A DNA stretch of 64,000 nt from Flavobacteriaceae bacterium (GTDB lineage: Bacteria; Bacteroidota; Bacteroidia; Flavobacteriales; Flavobacteriaceae). The stretch spans positions 1 to 64,000 of the forward strand of contig JAITMD010000006.1 in assembly GCA_031277535.1 (NCBI GenBank). Reading direction: 5' to 3'. Below the pieces are notes generated by a model. That model was not told the DNA's origin. It searched no databases and worked only from the letters and a program-made list of their open reading frames with translations. Position numbers and translations under genes: made by a program. This document shows, piece after piece, positions 52,917 to 63,329 of this stretch (positions are counted from its first letter, which is position 1; each line of letters begins with the position of its first letter).

Positions 52917-55900
52917 TTAATTTCCAAAATTATATCTCATTGTGAAACCTGCTCGTACAGATGTAATAGGATACATTGTCGATATAACTGCTTTAGAAAA
53001 CTGATGATCATAAAACATTATTGCTGTTAAGTTTTTACTCAACATATAATCAGCTGTTATTCTTAGAGACCACATATCTTGCCCTCCTCCTACTTGATTA
53101 TTAGTATAATCTAAATAACGAATTAATGTTTCTTTCTTACTTAATGTCAAATCTGCCTTAATATTAATGTCACTTACAATACGTCCACCCATACCATTAT
53201 TAGCATACATAGAAGTAAAACCAACATCTTTAATTCTATAACCTAATCCCAAGACAAAGTCCCTACCGTTAGTTTCTGTCAACAAATTATTGTCAAAACT
53301 CAATGCCAATGTTCTATCTTTTCTCATCTCAGCCAACACCTTAATAGAAGACTTTGTTTCAAAATCAAAACGAATTAATGGATTGAAAAACTCAGTTAAA
53401 ATAGCAGTATTAACCACTTTTTCTGTAGGGTAATTATTATGTTTATTTAACTCATTAGGTTTAGCATAATACTCAAAATTTGAGCTGTAATTCCCAACAG
53501 TATAGTTAGCTTTATACTGATGATGTATAGAGAATCGTTTAAACGTATCTTTAAACCACCCTATACGCATTAAACCTGTATATTTCAATGACCAGTTTGG
53601 CAAAGGTATATCTCTAAATATACTTGTTGACGACTTACCTGCATCAGCTCCTGTATAAGCCGCTAAAAATGAAGGAAGCAATACAGCTTGACTACTTTTA
53701 CCGTATCCTATTGGAAAGCCATCCTTATCTAAATTCGCTGGATTATTAATATCAATTCCTCTTTGTATAGCCAATCTATTAGCGATAATAATTCTATTGT
53801 CTTTCATTTGATCAAAAGCCGCAGAATTATTCAAATCACTTTTAGAAAAAGCTGTACCAATCATTACTGTAGATACACTAAAGTTTCCTGAACTATAAGG
53901 AGCCAATGATTTATATTGCCCATCTACAACTTGGAACTGTTCAGATAAATTATCTGACTGCATGCGCTCTCCTGTTAATTCAATTGTCATATCAGGAATC
54001 AGAGAAATCGAAGCTCCAACATTCAATGTTTTATTACTAATCTTTGTAAATGACTGATTAAATTCTGGGAAATCTGTCAAATATCCATTTTTAGCAGCCT
54101 CATATCTGATATCAGCCTGACTACCAAAGGCAAATCCTAACGAAGGTTTGGATGTCCCAAAGAAGCCTAAACTTGGCATAAACCCAGGTAAAAATGTACC
54201 ACTATTTTCTGAATAGTTAATCTGTATAGTTTTAACAGAAGTCAATAAACCAATCATAAAATCACTTATTGCACTTCCTCCTCCTTGTTTATTATCATCC
54301 TTTTTATTGTTTTGAACAACCTTTTGTCCTGGCACAATAGCAGCTTTCTTAGCATTACTCGAATTATTTCGATTGCTCTTTACTAATCCTAAATAACGAT
54401 AAAGAGTCTCCATTGTAAATGTAGTATTCAATTGTTGAGTTCTTGAATTCTGAATAACATTACCTAAGTTATAATTAATCCCATCTAACTCAACTTGAGA
54501 ATATGCCTCTGATGTACGTTGCCAGTTATAAGCTCCTGTATAAGCAAATGAAGAACGAACAAATGCTAAAAACGGTATCTTATTTAATGGTAAATCATAA
54601 TTCAATGTCATATTTTGAGTATACTGATTTGGTTCACCTACATTAAAATAGTCGTCCCAAATACTATTACTCTCAATCACTCTTTTATTAACATCATAAT
54701 AATTACGTACAATATTGTTACTTGCTCCCGCATATGTTAATCGCAATGATTTTGTCAAATCAAAGTTGACTCCAAAATTGTAATTAAAGAAATAATTACG
54801 TCTATACAACGCATTTAAACCTATCCCCTCTACATCTAATAATCGATATTGTTGTTTATCATATTGACGATTTACATTAGAATTAAACATAACATTAGAA
54901 GGCATTGGATTAAAATTAAAATCTTTAACCAATTGTAAATATCTATTATTTAAGAAACTCATATTCTTAAAAGGTTCAATAGCCTTACTTTCGAAAGCAT
55001 AAGCGTAATCTAATGAACTACGTGTTTGTTGTTCAATTTTTGATTCAATCTCGAAATCACGATGAATAATTTCGTTGTATGAATGAGAGAAAGTTAAGTT
55101 TTCTATATCATACAAATGCTTCTTCTTCTCTGGATTCTTCTGTTTATTAACTCCAATAAAGTTTATACTACGTCTCTTAGTATAATTAGTAGCACGTTTC
55201 TCCATTTCCTCTGCTTCAGATGAAGAACTTGCTACTGATTTAATAATACTCAATTTTACATCTGGATTAGCCGGATCGTATTCAGGTTTGATAAATTCTT
55301 CTCCTATAGCATAATTCACTGGTAAATTAATTCCCCATTTCTTTGGTAATAATTGCCCCACATTAACATTGGTCACAATATTATAGGATGTAAAATCTTC
55401 TTTACTACGGTGAGTAGGGCCTTGTTCCAACCCTCCAAAACCAACTGTAGAACGCATTCCAGATGCCGAAATAGTAGCAAAATCAGCTATATTCGCATCA
55501 ATTGTTGCTGTTGCAGCCCAACCTCCATTATTCTCCATAGCAGACAAACGAAGTTCATCAAACCAAAATTCTCCAGACAAAGCTTCACTCGATCCTTTTC
55601 TATCTCCATCATTTCTCACCCCAATCATCATCATACGAACATTAGCATAATTAGGATTCCCTTTTATACCATAGCGCAATTTATTAACACGTGTAGCATC
55701 ACTACCTGTTAATTCATGTTCTTCTTTAAAGAAAATTGTATTAGCTTGATTACTTTGAGAAGATTCATTCATCTTCATCACTTTTAATTTAGCCAATAAT
55801 TCCAAGCTTACTTCTATTTCATTTTCGATAGGCCAAATAGCTTCTGGAGAAGAAACTCCAAAGTCTGTTATTTTTAACGGGATTTCAACTTGATAAAAGT

Positions 55901-58900
55901 TATCCGTAAAATCACTACCAAAACGAATAAATCCAACCATTTCATCATTTCTCAATTGACGACTCGAATTTTTCAATGCTTCTGCATGGATAAACATACG
56001 TAGTTTTTTATACTGACGCATATCTAAATTAAAACTCTTGAACACACCTCTTGAGTCACCAGGAGCTAATCCATTTGGATTTCCTCCTAAGGTTTTTGGA
56101 TAAACTTTTAAAGAAATTGATTGCTCATTCTGATTCACAACAGAATTATTCACATAGTACTGTTCTCTTTTTACACCTGGAGGAGTAACATAAGGAATTG
56201 GCTCTCGAGAATAGTTGTCTTGAATATTTACAGAAGTAACATCAAACCCTGTATTATCCCCTTGAGGAACTACTTGTCCTTTATCCATTAAATTACCATC
56301 ATACTTTCTCCAATCAGAACGGATTAAATCAAGTGTTCCAAAACGAAGTGTAATGTCATTTTCAAAACCTGTTAAATACATACGCATAAAACGCATCGAA
56401 CGCAAATCTTCAACAGGTCCTATTTTTCTTCCTTTAATATCAATCGGAACTTTATATTGAATCCAACGCACAGGTCCTACTGATCCATCAGGTAATTTTA
56501 CTGTAGTAGATCTAATATCTGTAATATAGTTTTCTCCTACTTTAGCATCTGGTTTTATTTGAACTTTATACTCTAAATACGCATTAATTGTATTCATCGT
56601 ATTATCGCCATCTAAATCTTCAGAGTCAGGTAAATTATTTCCTCCTCTTGTCCCATTAACAGGAGAATTTCGTTCTGTTCCATTATAGTTTTTATAACGT
56701 TGCAAAATACCTCCATCTGTATCCAAGTAGTGAACAAAATTATCTGCTGAAGGATCTGGCAAATGAGCAAACTTAGGGAACTTTATCTTTTCTTCCTCAT
56801 CACTTAAACCATCTAACCCTACATCCTGCAATATTCTACTTTGTTCATTAACATCAAAAGCATAAATCAATGAAGGAGCGGCTGGCACTTTTCCCCAAAT
56901 TGTTTCTATTACTTGTACAGTACTTCCTGCTCCAGGTAATCCATTCTCATACTGTTTGTATCCATCTCTTAAAATATCCTCTGATATAAACCCAAAGTTT
57001 AAGCGTAGTTCACCTGTATTGGTTGAAGAAACTTGGTTAGAATGTCCATCTACATATGGATCCATGACCCAAAATTCAATAAACTCAATATTAGCTTGTT
57101 CAAAATTGGTTGTAGATAAAGAACGCATGATTCCTCCCCAATTCTTTTTAGGCGTAGCTGAAAAATTAGTAGCTAAATATTTTTCATTATAATTGTAGGG
57201 TCCTCTTTCTTTTGGATAATACGATATATCTAAAGTATTAATCACACGACTCTCTCCATAAGCAATATCTTTAGTCGCAAATAACTCATCACTATACACC
57301 CGTCTTGTTCTGTTAGATGCCAAATCTTGATCCGACACCCCATCAGGTCTTTTACCTACATAAAAAATTGGATCAATTGTGTACCAAGATGTCTTCGAAC
57401 GTCTAAACCCATATTCTAAAGAATAATCTGGATATACAATCTTTTCATAATTCCCTACTACTTCTGTCTCATTTTCACCATAAAAACCAATAGGAGTACT
57501 TGCTAATTTCCAAGCAAAAGGAGATCTAATATCAATTTTTGATTGCGCCCCCTCAAAATCATCAATATATGAAGTAGGCTCTCCATTCATTTGATCTACT
57601 TTTGGAGAATCAGGTTTTAAATAAGCAAACTCTCCTCTAAAAGATATTCTTGATGGAGCATCTGTATCTATATTAGGTAATTTATTTACCATTCTGGTTA
57701 AAAACGGAACCTCTGTAGAATACTGTGCATTGAAACCCCAAATTGTATTATTAACAGGTTCTGATCCAAATGCAGACTTGTGTGTCATTGGTTTTTCTGA
57801 CAGTCTAAGAAAAGTTCCTCCTACAATAAAATCTTTTGAAAAACGATGTTCAACGTTAACACCAAAAAAGCGTTTAGTCTGTTGTCCAAACATTGTATTA
57901 TTCTCAACTGAAACATCAATTGGAGTATTAGATGCCAAAAGAGCTTGATCCAAAATCATTACTCTTCCTCTTGTATAATCAACTGTATAATCTACTCCCT
58001 CTACTAATACACGTCCAGCCGCTTTTACCAAAACAGAACCTGGCGCTACATTAAATGCTCCGATTGGAATACCATCTCCCATCGTGCTTGAATACTTTCC
58101 TTTTAGTAAAAACTTATTTTTACTACTTTGATTTCGTATGGCACTTGCTTTTGAAGTAGCATATAATTCACGGAAAACATACTTTTTCTGATTATCATTA
58201 TATGTATTCAAATCATCATAATCTCCCCCTGCATTATCTTTCAGTTTTTTATACAAATGCTCTCCAAAAGGTTCTACAGTTGTAAATATAATTCGTCCAT
58301 TTAATGCATCAATAGTAATTCCATCAAATGTATTTCTACTAAAGCTATTATTTTGGTTATTACCAAATCCTCCATTGCCATTATTATAATTACCATTATT
58401 GTAATTATTATTCCCCATTCCTCCATTATTGTTATTTCCCATTCCATTTCCAGGAATAACTGTATTGTTTGTACCTCGTGAAGAACCATTCCCTAAATAA
58501 TCAAAAAATCCATCTCCTCCTTCTTGTGGGTCATTAGTATAATTCAAGCGATCCAAGTGGAATACATTTAATAATGCTGTACGCTCGACTCCTTCTGGTA
58601 ATGGATTGCTATTAGCTGAAGAAATATAATTTAATGGTGTAGGATCTGTATATAAAATATTGAATCTAAACTTGTCTTGAGATATATTCATAGCTCCTGG
58701 AATTTGATAAATATTTTTCATCATCAAATTCCAAACAGGTTGACCTACAAGTGTTAAATTACTTTTTAGCATTTTCACAATTAAGGCTTGTGAACGCATT
58801 ACATCCTTATTTCCCTGTCCTGCATTAGGATCCACAGCATTTACATCACCGCCATCAGTACCAAATTCCCCTACTTGATATACCTTATCACCAATTGTAT

Positions 58901-60308
58901 ATTGAAAAGCAACCCCTAAAACTTCGTCATTCGACAAACGTTGTTGCAATGAAATATATCCTAATTGTGGATGAAAGGTAAATTCTGTAGAAGATAATTT
59001 ACGTGCACTTTCAAGCTTCACAAAATCTTTCCCTTCATTTACAGCAATTGAAAAACCTGCTGTACCTCCAGTACTTGTTCTAATATCACTTGTTAAATAA
59101 TTTGTTCCTATCTTTCCTGGATCAAATTTGTTGTTTGTATTATCTGCAGGAGCATCAAGTGTTGGATTAATAATAAAACCATTATCAACCAATCCAATAT
59201 GTTTATCATTAGGGCTATTTTTCAATTTCCCTTCCCCTAAATCCTGAATAGCTACAATGTTACGGGAATTATTATTAACTGTATTAATACGGTTATAGCG
59301 ATTTGTTACCCAAACTTCAACTCGAGTAATACGTACACGACTATTGATGTATGGGTATTTTGCTAACGCTTCATCATATTTACTTCTAAAGTATTGCGAT
59401 AAGAAAAAGTGTCTATCCTCATCGTAATCTAACGCAAAAAGATTAAAATCTTCTAAAGTCCCTCCTCCTTCTGAACGTACAGAAGTAGTTTGAGATTTCT
59501 GCTCTGAGAAAACTCCTGTCACCCTTGTTCTACCAAACTTCAATTCTGTTTTAACTCCAAAAAGACTTTGTGCTCCTTTTATCAAAGAACCACTCAAAGG
59601 CATACTTACATTACCTATTTCAACTTTTTGAACAATATCGTCTTCATCCGGCCCATAAGAAAGCTTCATTAAATTCTGAAAATCAAAGCTTGCTTGTGTA
59701 TCATAATTGGCATTTACAGCCAAACGAGTTCCTACAGTTCCCTGAATCCCCATACTAATTCGTTGATCAAAATCAAAAGTCATACTCTTTCGATTTCTTT
59801 GATTTATCATTGGGTTATCTTGTTTCGTATAACGAACTCCCATATCAAATTCAACAGAACCTGAAGGCTTAACGTTTATCTCATTAGAACCAAAAATTCC
59901 AGCAAATAGTTTAGAATTCACATAATAACGAGGTAACATATCTTTCTTTTGTTCCTCATCCTCTAAACGCCCATGAACAGCATTAAATTTCAATTGAAAA
60001 TACTTACGCATTTCTGCTCTTAGAATCAACTTTTCAAACTCATGTCTGGTCATCACTAAAGGATAACTAACATTGAATCCATCAAAAGTTTTAGTAAAAT
60101 AGTAAGTATCAGTAAAAGGATCATAAGCATATGCCTCTTTTATTACCTCTGGATCAGGTAAAGCCACGTTACCTATTTCATACTTGGGTTTTAACGAATC
60201 AGTCTCTTGTGTATATAAGTCTTCCTGTGCATACATAGACGTACTACAACACACTATTAAGAAAACAAAAAGAAAACAAGTTCTAAAAGAGGAAATAAAC
60301 TTATCCAA
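52917..60308 (-). CDS. sprA: SprA, T9SS outer-membrane translocon
   Basis: SprA (Sov in Porphyromonas) is the giant outer-membrane barrel through which T9SS cargo exits. The protein has 2463 residues, consistent with SprA, and a signal peptide (about 1-28, ending in SMYAQE). Recognisable stretches include FAGIFGSNEINVKPSGSVE near the start and LRITADYMLSKNLTAIMFYD with TSVRAGFTMRYNFGN at the end. An Asn/Gly-rich stretch is inserted at about residues 618-656. The gene directly follows ruvA (1 bp apart), as in other flavobacteria. Confidence 0.97.
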   Translation of the reverse strand: MDKFISSFRTCFLFVFLIVCCSTSMYAQEDLYTQETDSLKPKYEIGNVALPDPEVIKEAYAYDPFTDTYYFTKTFDGFNVSYPLVMTRHEFEKLILRAEMRKYFQLKFNAVHGRLEDEEQKKDMLPRYYVNSKLFAGIFGSNEINVKPSGSVEFDMGVRYTKQDNPMINQRNRKSMTFDFDQRISMGIQGTVGTRLAVNANYDTQASFDFQNLMKLSYGPDEDDIVQKVEIGNVSMPLSGSLIKGAQSLFGVKTELKFGRTRVTGVFSEQKSQTTSVRSEGGGTLEDFNLFALDYDEDRHFFLSQYFRSKYDEALAKYPYINSRVRITRVEVWVTNRYNRINTVNNNSRNIVAIQDLGEGKLKNSPNDKHIGLVDNGFIINPTLDAPADNTNNKFDPGKIGTNYLTSDIRTSTGGTAGFSIAVNEGKDFVKLESARKLSSTEFTFHPQLGYISLQQRLSNDEVLGVAFQYTIGDKVYQVGEFGTDGGDVNAVDPNAGQGNKDVMRSQALIVKMLKSNLTLVGQPVWNLMMKNIYQIPGAMNISQDKFRFNILYTDPTPLNYISSANSNPLPEGVERTALLNVFHLDRLNYTNDPQEGGDGFFDYLGNGSSRGTNNTVIPGNGMGNNNNGGMGNNNYNNGNYNNGNGGFGNNQNNSFSRNTFDGITIDALNGRIIFTTVEPFGEHLYKKLKDNAGGDYDDLNTYNDNQKKYVFRELYATSKASAIRNQSSKNKFLLKGKYSSTMGDGIPIGAFNVAPGSVLVKAAGRVLVEGVDYTVDYTRGRVMILDQALLASNTPIDVSVENNTMFGQQTKRFFGVNVEHRFSKDFIVGGTFLRLSEKPMTHKSAFGSEPVNNTIWGFNAQYSTEVPFLTRMVNKLPNIDTDAPSRISFRGEFAYLKPDSPKVDQMNGEPTSYIDDFEGAQSKIDIRSPFAWKLASTPIGFYGENETEVVGNYEKIVYPDYSLEYGFRRSKTSWYTIDPIFYVGKRPDGVSDQDLASNRTRRVYSDELFATKDIAYGESRVINTLDISYYPKERGPYNYNEKYLATNFSATPKKNWGGIMRSLSTTNFEQANIEFIEFWVMDPYVDGHSNQVSSTNTGELRLNFGFISEDILRDGYKQYENGLPGAGSTVQVIETIWGKVPAAPSLIYAFDVNEQSRILQDVGLDGLSDEEEKIKFPKFAHLPDPSADNFVHYLDTDGGILQRYKNYNGTERNSPVNGTRGGNNLPDSEDLDGDNTMNTINAYLEYKVQIKPDAKVGENYITDIRSTTVKLPDGSVGPVRWIQYKVPIDIKGRKIGPVEDLRSMRFMRMYLTGFENDITLRFGTLDLIRSDWRKYDGNLMDKGQVVPQGDNTGFDVTSVNIQDNYSREPIPYVTPPGVKREQYYVNNSVVNQNEQSISLKVYPKTLGGNPNGLAPGDSRGVFKSFNLDMRQYKKLRMFIHAEALKNSSRQLRNDEMVGFIRFGSDFTDNFYQVEIPLKITDFGVSSPEAIWPIENEIEVSLELLAKLKVMKMNESSQSNQANTIFFKEEHELTGSDATRVNKLRYGIKGNPNYANVRMMMIGVRNDGDRKGSSEALSGEFWFDELRLSAMENNGGWAATATIDANIADFATISASGMRSTVGFGGLEQGPTHRSKEDFTSYNIVTNVNVGQLLPKKWGINLPVNYAIGEEFIKPEYDPANPDVKLSIIKSVASSSSEAEEMEKRATNYTKRRSINFIGVNKQKNPEKKKHLYDIENLTFSHSYNEIIHRDFEIESKIEQQTRSSLDYAYAFESKAIEPFKNMSFLNNRYLQLVKDFNFNPMPSNVMFNSNVNRQYDKQQYRLLDVEGIGLNALYRRNYFFNYNFGVNFDLTKSLRLTYAGASNNIVRNYYDVNKRVIESNSIWDDYFNVGEPNQYTQNMTLNYDLPLNKIPFLAFVRSSFAYTGAYNWQRTSEAYSQVELDGINYNLGNVIQNSRTQQLNTTFTMETLYRYLGLVKSNRNNSSNAKKAAIVPGQKVVQNNKKDDNKQGGGSAISDFMIGLLTSVKTIQINYSENSGTFLPGFMPSLGFFGTSKPSLGFAFGSQADIRYEAAKNGYLTDFPEFNQSFTKISNKTLNVGASISLIPDMTIELTGERMQSDNLSEQFQVVDGQYKSLAPYSSGNFSVSTVMIGTAFSKSDLNNSAAFDQMKDNRIIIANRLAIQRGIDINNPANLDKDGFPIGYGKSSQAVLLPSFLAAYTGADAGKSSTSIFRDIPLPNWSLKYTGLMRIGWFKDTFKRFSIHHQYKANYTVGNYSSNFEYYAKPNELNKHNNYPTEKVVNTAILTEFFNPLIRFDFETKSSIKVLAEMRKDRTLALSFDNNLLTETNGRDFVLGLGYRIKDVGFTSMYANNGMGGRIVSDINIKADLTLSKKETLIRYLDYTNNQVGGGQDMWSLRITADYMLSKNLTAIMFYDHQFSKAVISTMYPITSVRAGFTMRYNFGN

Positions 60309-60309
60309 A

Positions 60310-60894
60310 CTATGATAGATTTTTTAAAGCTAATTTGATAATACTTTCTGTTGAAGCTTCTGGATCTGCCTTTACAATTTTCTCCACAACCTTTTCTGCA
60401 CCTTTACGCAAATAACCTAATACCTCTAAAGCAGATAACGCTTCATCTACATTAGTATTGTTTAAAATAGGCGAAACTTCTTCTATATTATATAGTTTCG
60501 TTACTTTTTCCTGTAAATCCAAGATTACTCGTTGAGCAGTTTTTGCTCCAATACCTTTCACTCCTTGAATAGTTTTTGCATCTCCTGAAGCAATAGCTTG
60601 TAATAACTCTTTTGGAGAAATAGAAGATAATATACTTCGACCAGTATTTCCTCCAATACCTGAAACAGAAATCAATAATTTGAATAATTCTCGTTCCATT
60701 TTGTCGAAAAACCCAAATAGTGTATGGGCATCTTCTTTTATTTGTAGATAAGTATATAATCGTAAGCTCTCAGAACTTCCGATTTGTGAATAGGTATGCA
60801 GGGAAATGTTAATTTGATATCCCACTCCCCCGCAATCTATTACAACCTCTGTTGGGTTTTTCTCTACTAATCTTCCTTGAATATGTGCAATCAT
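60310..60894 (-). CDS. ruvA: RuvA, Holliday junction branch-migration protein
   Basis: RuvA binds Holliday junctions as a tetramer and recruits the RuvB motor. It has 194 residues, a normal length. The OB domain starts MIAHIQGRLVEKNPTEVVIDCGGVGY, helix-hairpin-helix motifs are in LLISVSGIGGNTG and IQGVKGIGAKTAQRV, and the C-terminal RuvB-binding helices follow. It has a TATTTTTG box upstream (60918-60911) and is 1 bp before sprA. Confidence 0.97.
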   Translation of the reverse strand: MIAHIQGRLVEKNPTEVVIDCGGVGYQINISLHTYSQIGSSESLRLYTYLQIKEDAHTLFGFFDKMERELFKLLISVSGIGGNTGRSILSSISPKELLQAIASGDAKTIQGVKGIGAKTAQRVILDLQEKVTKLYNIEEVSPILNNTNVDEALSALEVLGYLRKGAEKVVEKIVKADPEASTESIIKLALKNLS

Positions 60895-60910
60895 CTACTA
60901 TAATTTTCAT

Positions 60911-60918
60911 CAAAAATA
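60911..60918 (-). promoter_or_regulatory. -7 promoter element for ruvA-sprA
   Basis: TATTTTTG on the minus strand fits TAnnTTTG, 17 nt upstream of the ruvA ATG. The 91-bp space between maeB and ruvA shows no terminator. No TTG at -33. Confidence 0.5.
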
Positions 60919-60985
60919 GTAAATAATATTAACTTTTTAATAACATAATTACTCAACAATCATGCAAATTCAAGGAGATTAATTA

Positions 60986-63265
60986 TTATTTCTTTTTGCG
61001 ATTCTCTCTCACTTGAGCATCAACAACAGCAACCGCTGTCATATTTACCATTTCCTCAACACTTGCTCCAAGTTGGAATACATGAACTGCTTTATCTAAT
61101 CCTAAAATAATAGGACCTATTGAAGTTGCTTTATTCAATTCTTTCAACATTTTATAAGTGATATTAGCTGCATCAAGATTAGGGAAAATCAATGTATTCA
61201 CTTTTTTATCAACTAATTTTGAGAATGGGAATTTTTTCTTCAACATCTCATCATTTAATGCAAAGTCAATTTGAATCTCTCCATCAACAATCATATCTGG
61301 GAACTGTTCATGTAATATACGAACAGCTTCTTTCATTTTAGTAGGAGAAGCATTTGGTGCAGAACCAAAGTTAGCGTAAGACAACATTGCAACAACAGGC
61401 TCCATTCCAAACATACGCACTGTTTTTTCAGTCATAACAGCAATTTTTGCTAAATCCTCAGCTGTCGGGTCTGGATTAATTGCAGTATCTGCTAAGAACA
61501 TTGGTCCTCTCTTTGTCATCATCAAGTTAGTAGTCGCTACCTTACTTACACCTTGAGCTTTTGGTATAAGTTCTAAAATAGGTTTTACTACAGTAGGATA
61601 ACTACGAGAATATCCTGTCAACATAGCATCTGCCTGTCCTTCATTTACTAACATAGACGCAAAGTAATTACGTCCTTGCATTAACTTTTGAGCATCATAC
61701 AAAGTTACTCCTTTGCGTTTTCTTGTTTGCCAATATGAATTTGCAAATTGATCTCTTCTTTCTTTTTGTTCATCAGAATAAGGGTCAATAATTTCAACAT
61801 CTGCAGTAAAATCAATCTCTTGTTTAAGCTCTAAAATAGTTTGTTTATCACCTAACAAAATTGGCGTTGCCATTCCTTCTTCATAAGCAATCTGAGCGGC
61901 TTTTAACACATCTAAATGATCTGCTTCAGCATACACAACACGTTTTGGTTCTGTTTTAGCACGATTTGTCAGCATACGCACTAATTTATTATCAGATCCC
62001 ATACGTTCTTCTAAAGACACTTTATATGCCTCCCAATCAGTAATTGGAGCCAAAGCAATTCCTGTTTCCATTGCTGCCTTTGCAACTGCTGGTGGAACAA
62101 CCGAAATCAATCGTGGGTCAAAAGGTTTAGGGATAATATACTCACGTCCAAAACTAAGTTTAGTTTCTCCATAAGCAATATTTACTTGTTCTGGCACAGG
62201 TTCTTTCGCTAATTTAGCCAAAGCAATTACTGCTGCCATTTTCATTTCTTCATTAATCTTAGTAGCTCTAACATCTAAAGCTCCACGGAAAATATATGGG
62301 AATCCAAGTACATTATTCACTTGGTTAGGATAATCTGAACGTCCAGTAGCCATAATTACATCCTTACGTGTTTCCACTGCAAGAGTATAATCAATTTCTG
62401 GTCTTGGGTTAGCCATTGCAAATACAATTGGATCATTTGCCATAGTCAACAACATCTCTGGTTTTAATACATCAGCTGTTGATAATCCTATAAACACATC
62501 TGCTCCATTTACAGCTTCTGCTAAAGTAATATCATTATCGACAGCAAACTCACGTTGTAAATCAGAAATACGCGTATCATCTTTTCTTAAAATACCTTTA
62601 CTATTAAACATCTTAATATTAGTCTGTTTAACACCAAAAGCAACATATAATTTAGCACATGCTATAGCAGCAGATCCAGCTCCAGATACAACCACATTTA
62701 CTTCTTCCATTTTCTTTCCAGCCAATTCTACAGCATTCAATAATGCTGCTGCTGAAATAATAGCTGTCCCATGTTGATCATCGTGCATCACAGGAATATC
62801 TAATTCCTCTTTCAGACGTCTTTCAATTTCAAATGATTCAGGTGCTTTAATATCTTCTAAATTAATACCACCAAAAGTAGGTGCTATATTCTTAACTGTC
62901 TCTATAAACTTATCAACATCTGTAGTATCTACTTCGATATCAAATACGTCTATATCAGCAAATATTTTAAAAAGTAAACCTTTACCTTCCATTACTGGCT
63001 TAGATGCCTCTGGTCCAATATCTCCCAATCCAAGCACAGCTGTACCATTAGAAATAACAGCTACCAAATTACCTTTTGCCGTATATTTATATACATTATT
63101 AACATCACTGGCAATTTCCAAACATGGTTCTGCCACACCAGGAGAATAGGCTAATGCTAAATCGCGTTGTGATGAATACTTCTTAGTAGGGACCACCTGA
63201 ATTTTTCCAGGTGTTGGTTCAGCATGATACTTCAATGCCTCTCTACGTAAACTATCTTTGTTCAT
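60986..63265 (-). CDS. maeB: NADP-dependent malic enzyme with phosphotransacetylase-like domain
   Basis: This enzyme oxidatively decarboxylates malate to pyruvate and makes NADPH. It is of the long MaeB type, 759 residues. The N-terminal malic-enzyme part (about 1-420) shows KYSSQRDLALAYSPGVAEP, DDQHGTAI and the NAD(P)-binding GAGSAAIACA. The C-terminal half (about 430-759) resembles phosphate acetyltransferase (LGDKQTI, ANFGS, MLTGYSRSY) and is probably regulatory. A TACCTTTG box lies upstream. Confidence 0.95.
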   Translation of the reverse strand: MNKDSLRREALKYHAEPTPGKIQVVPTKKYSSQRDLALAYSPGVAEPCLEIASDVNNVYKYTAKGNLVAVISNGTAVLGLGDIGPEASKPVMEGKGLLFKIFADIDVFDIEVDTTDVDKFIETVKNIAPTFGGINLEDIKAPESFEIERRLKEELDIPVMHDDQHGTAIISAAALLNAVELAGKKMEEVNVVVSGAGSAAIACAKLYVAFGVKQTNIKMFNSKGILRKDDTRISDLQREFAVDNDITLAEAVNGADVFIGLSTADVLKPEMLLTMANDPIVFAMANPRPEIDYTLAVETRKDVIMATGRSDYPNQVNNVLGFPYIFRGALDVRATKINEEMKMAAVIALAKLAKEPVPEQVNIAYGETKLSFGREYIIPKPFDPRLISVVPPAVAKAAMETGIALAPITDWEAYKVSLEERMGSDNKLVRMLTNRAKTEPKRVVYAEADHLDVLKAAQIAYEEGMATPILLGDKQTILELKQEIDFTADVEIIDPYSDEQKERRDQFANSYWQTRKRKGVTLYDAQKLMQGRNYFASMLVNEGQADAMLTGYSRSYPTVVKPILELIPKAQGVSKVATTNLMMTKRGPMFLADTAINPDPTAEDLAKIAVMTEKTVRMFGMEPVVAMLSYANFGSAPNASPTKMKEAVRILHEQFPDMIVDGEIQIDFALNDEMLKKKFPFSKLVDKKVNTLIFPNLDAANITYKMLKELNKATSIGPIILGLDKAVHVFQLGASVEEMVNMTAVAVVDAQVRENRKKK

Positions 63266-63288
63266 ACTTTTTCTATTAAAGTGATAAA

Positions 63289-63296
63289 CAAAGGTA
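63289..63296 (-). promoter_or_regulatory. -7 promoter element for maeB
   Basis: TACCTTTG on the minus strand fits TAnnTTTG, 24 nt upstream of the maeB ATG. It lies in the 64-bp gap after queG. Confidence 0.5.
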
Positions 63297-63329
63297 ATCT
63301 TTTTGTAGAATAAGTAACAGATATAGAAT

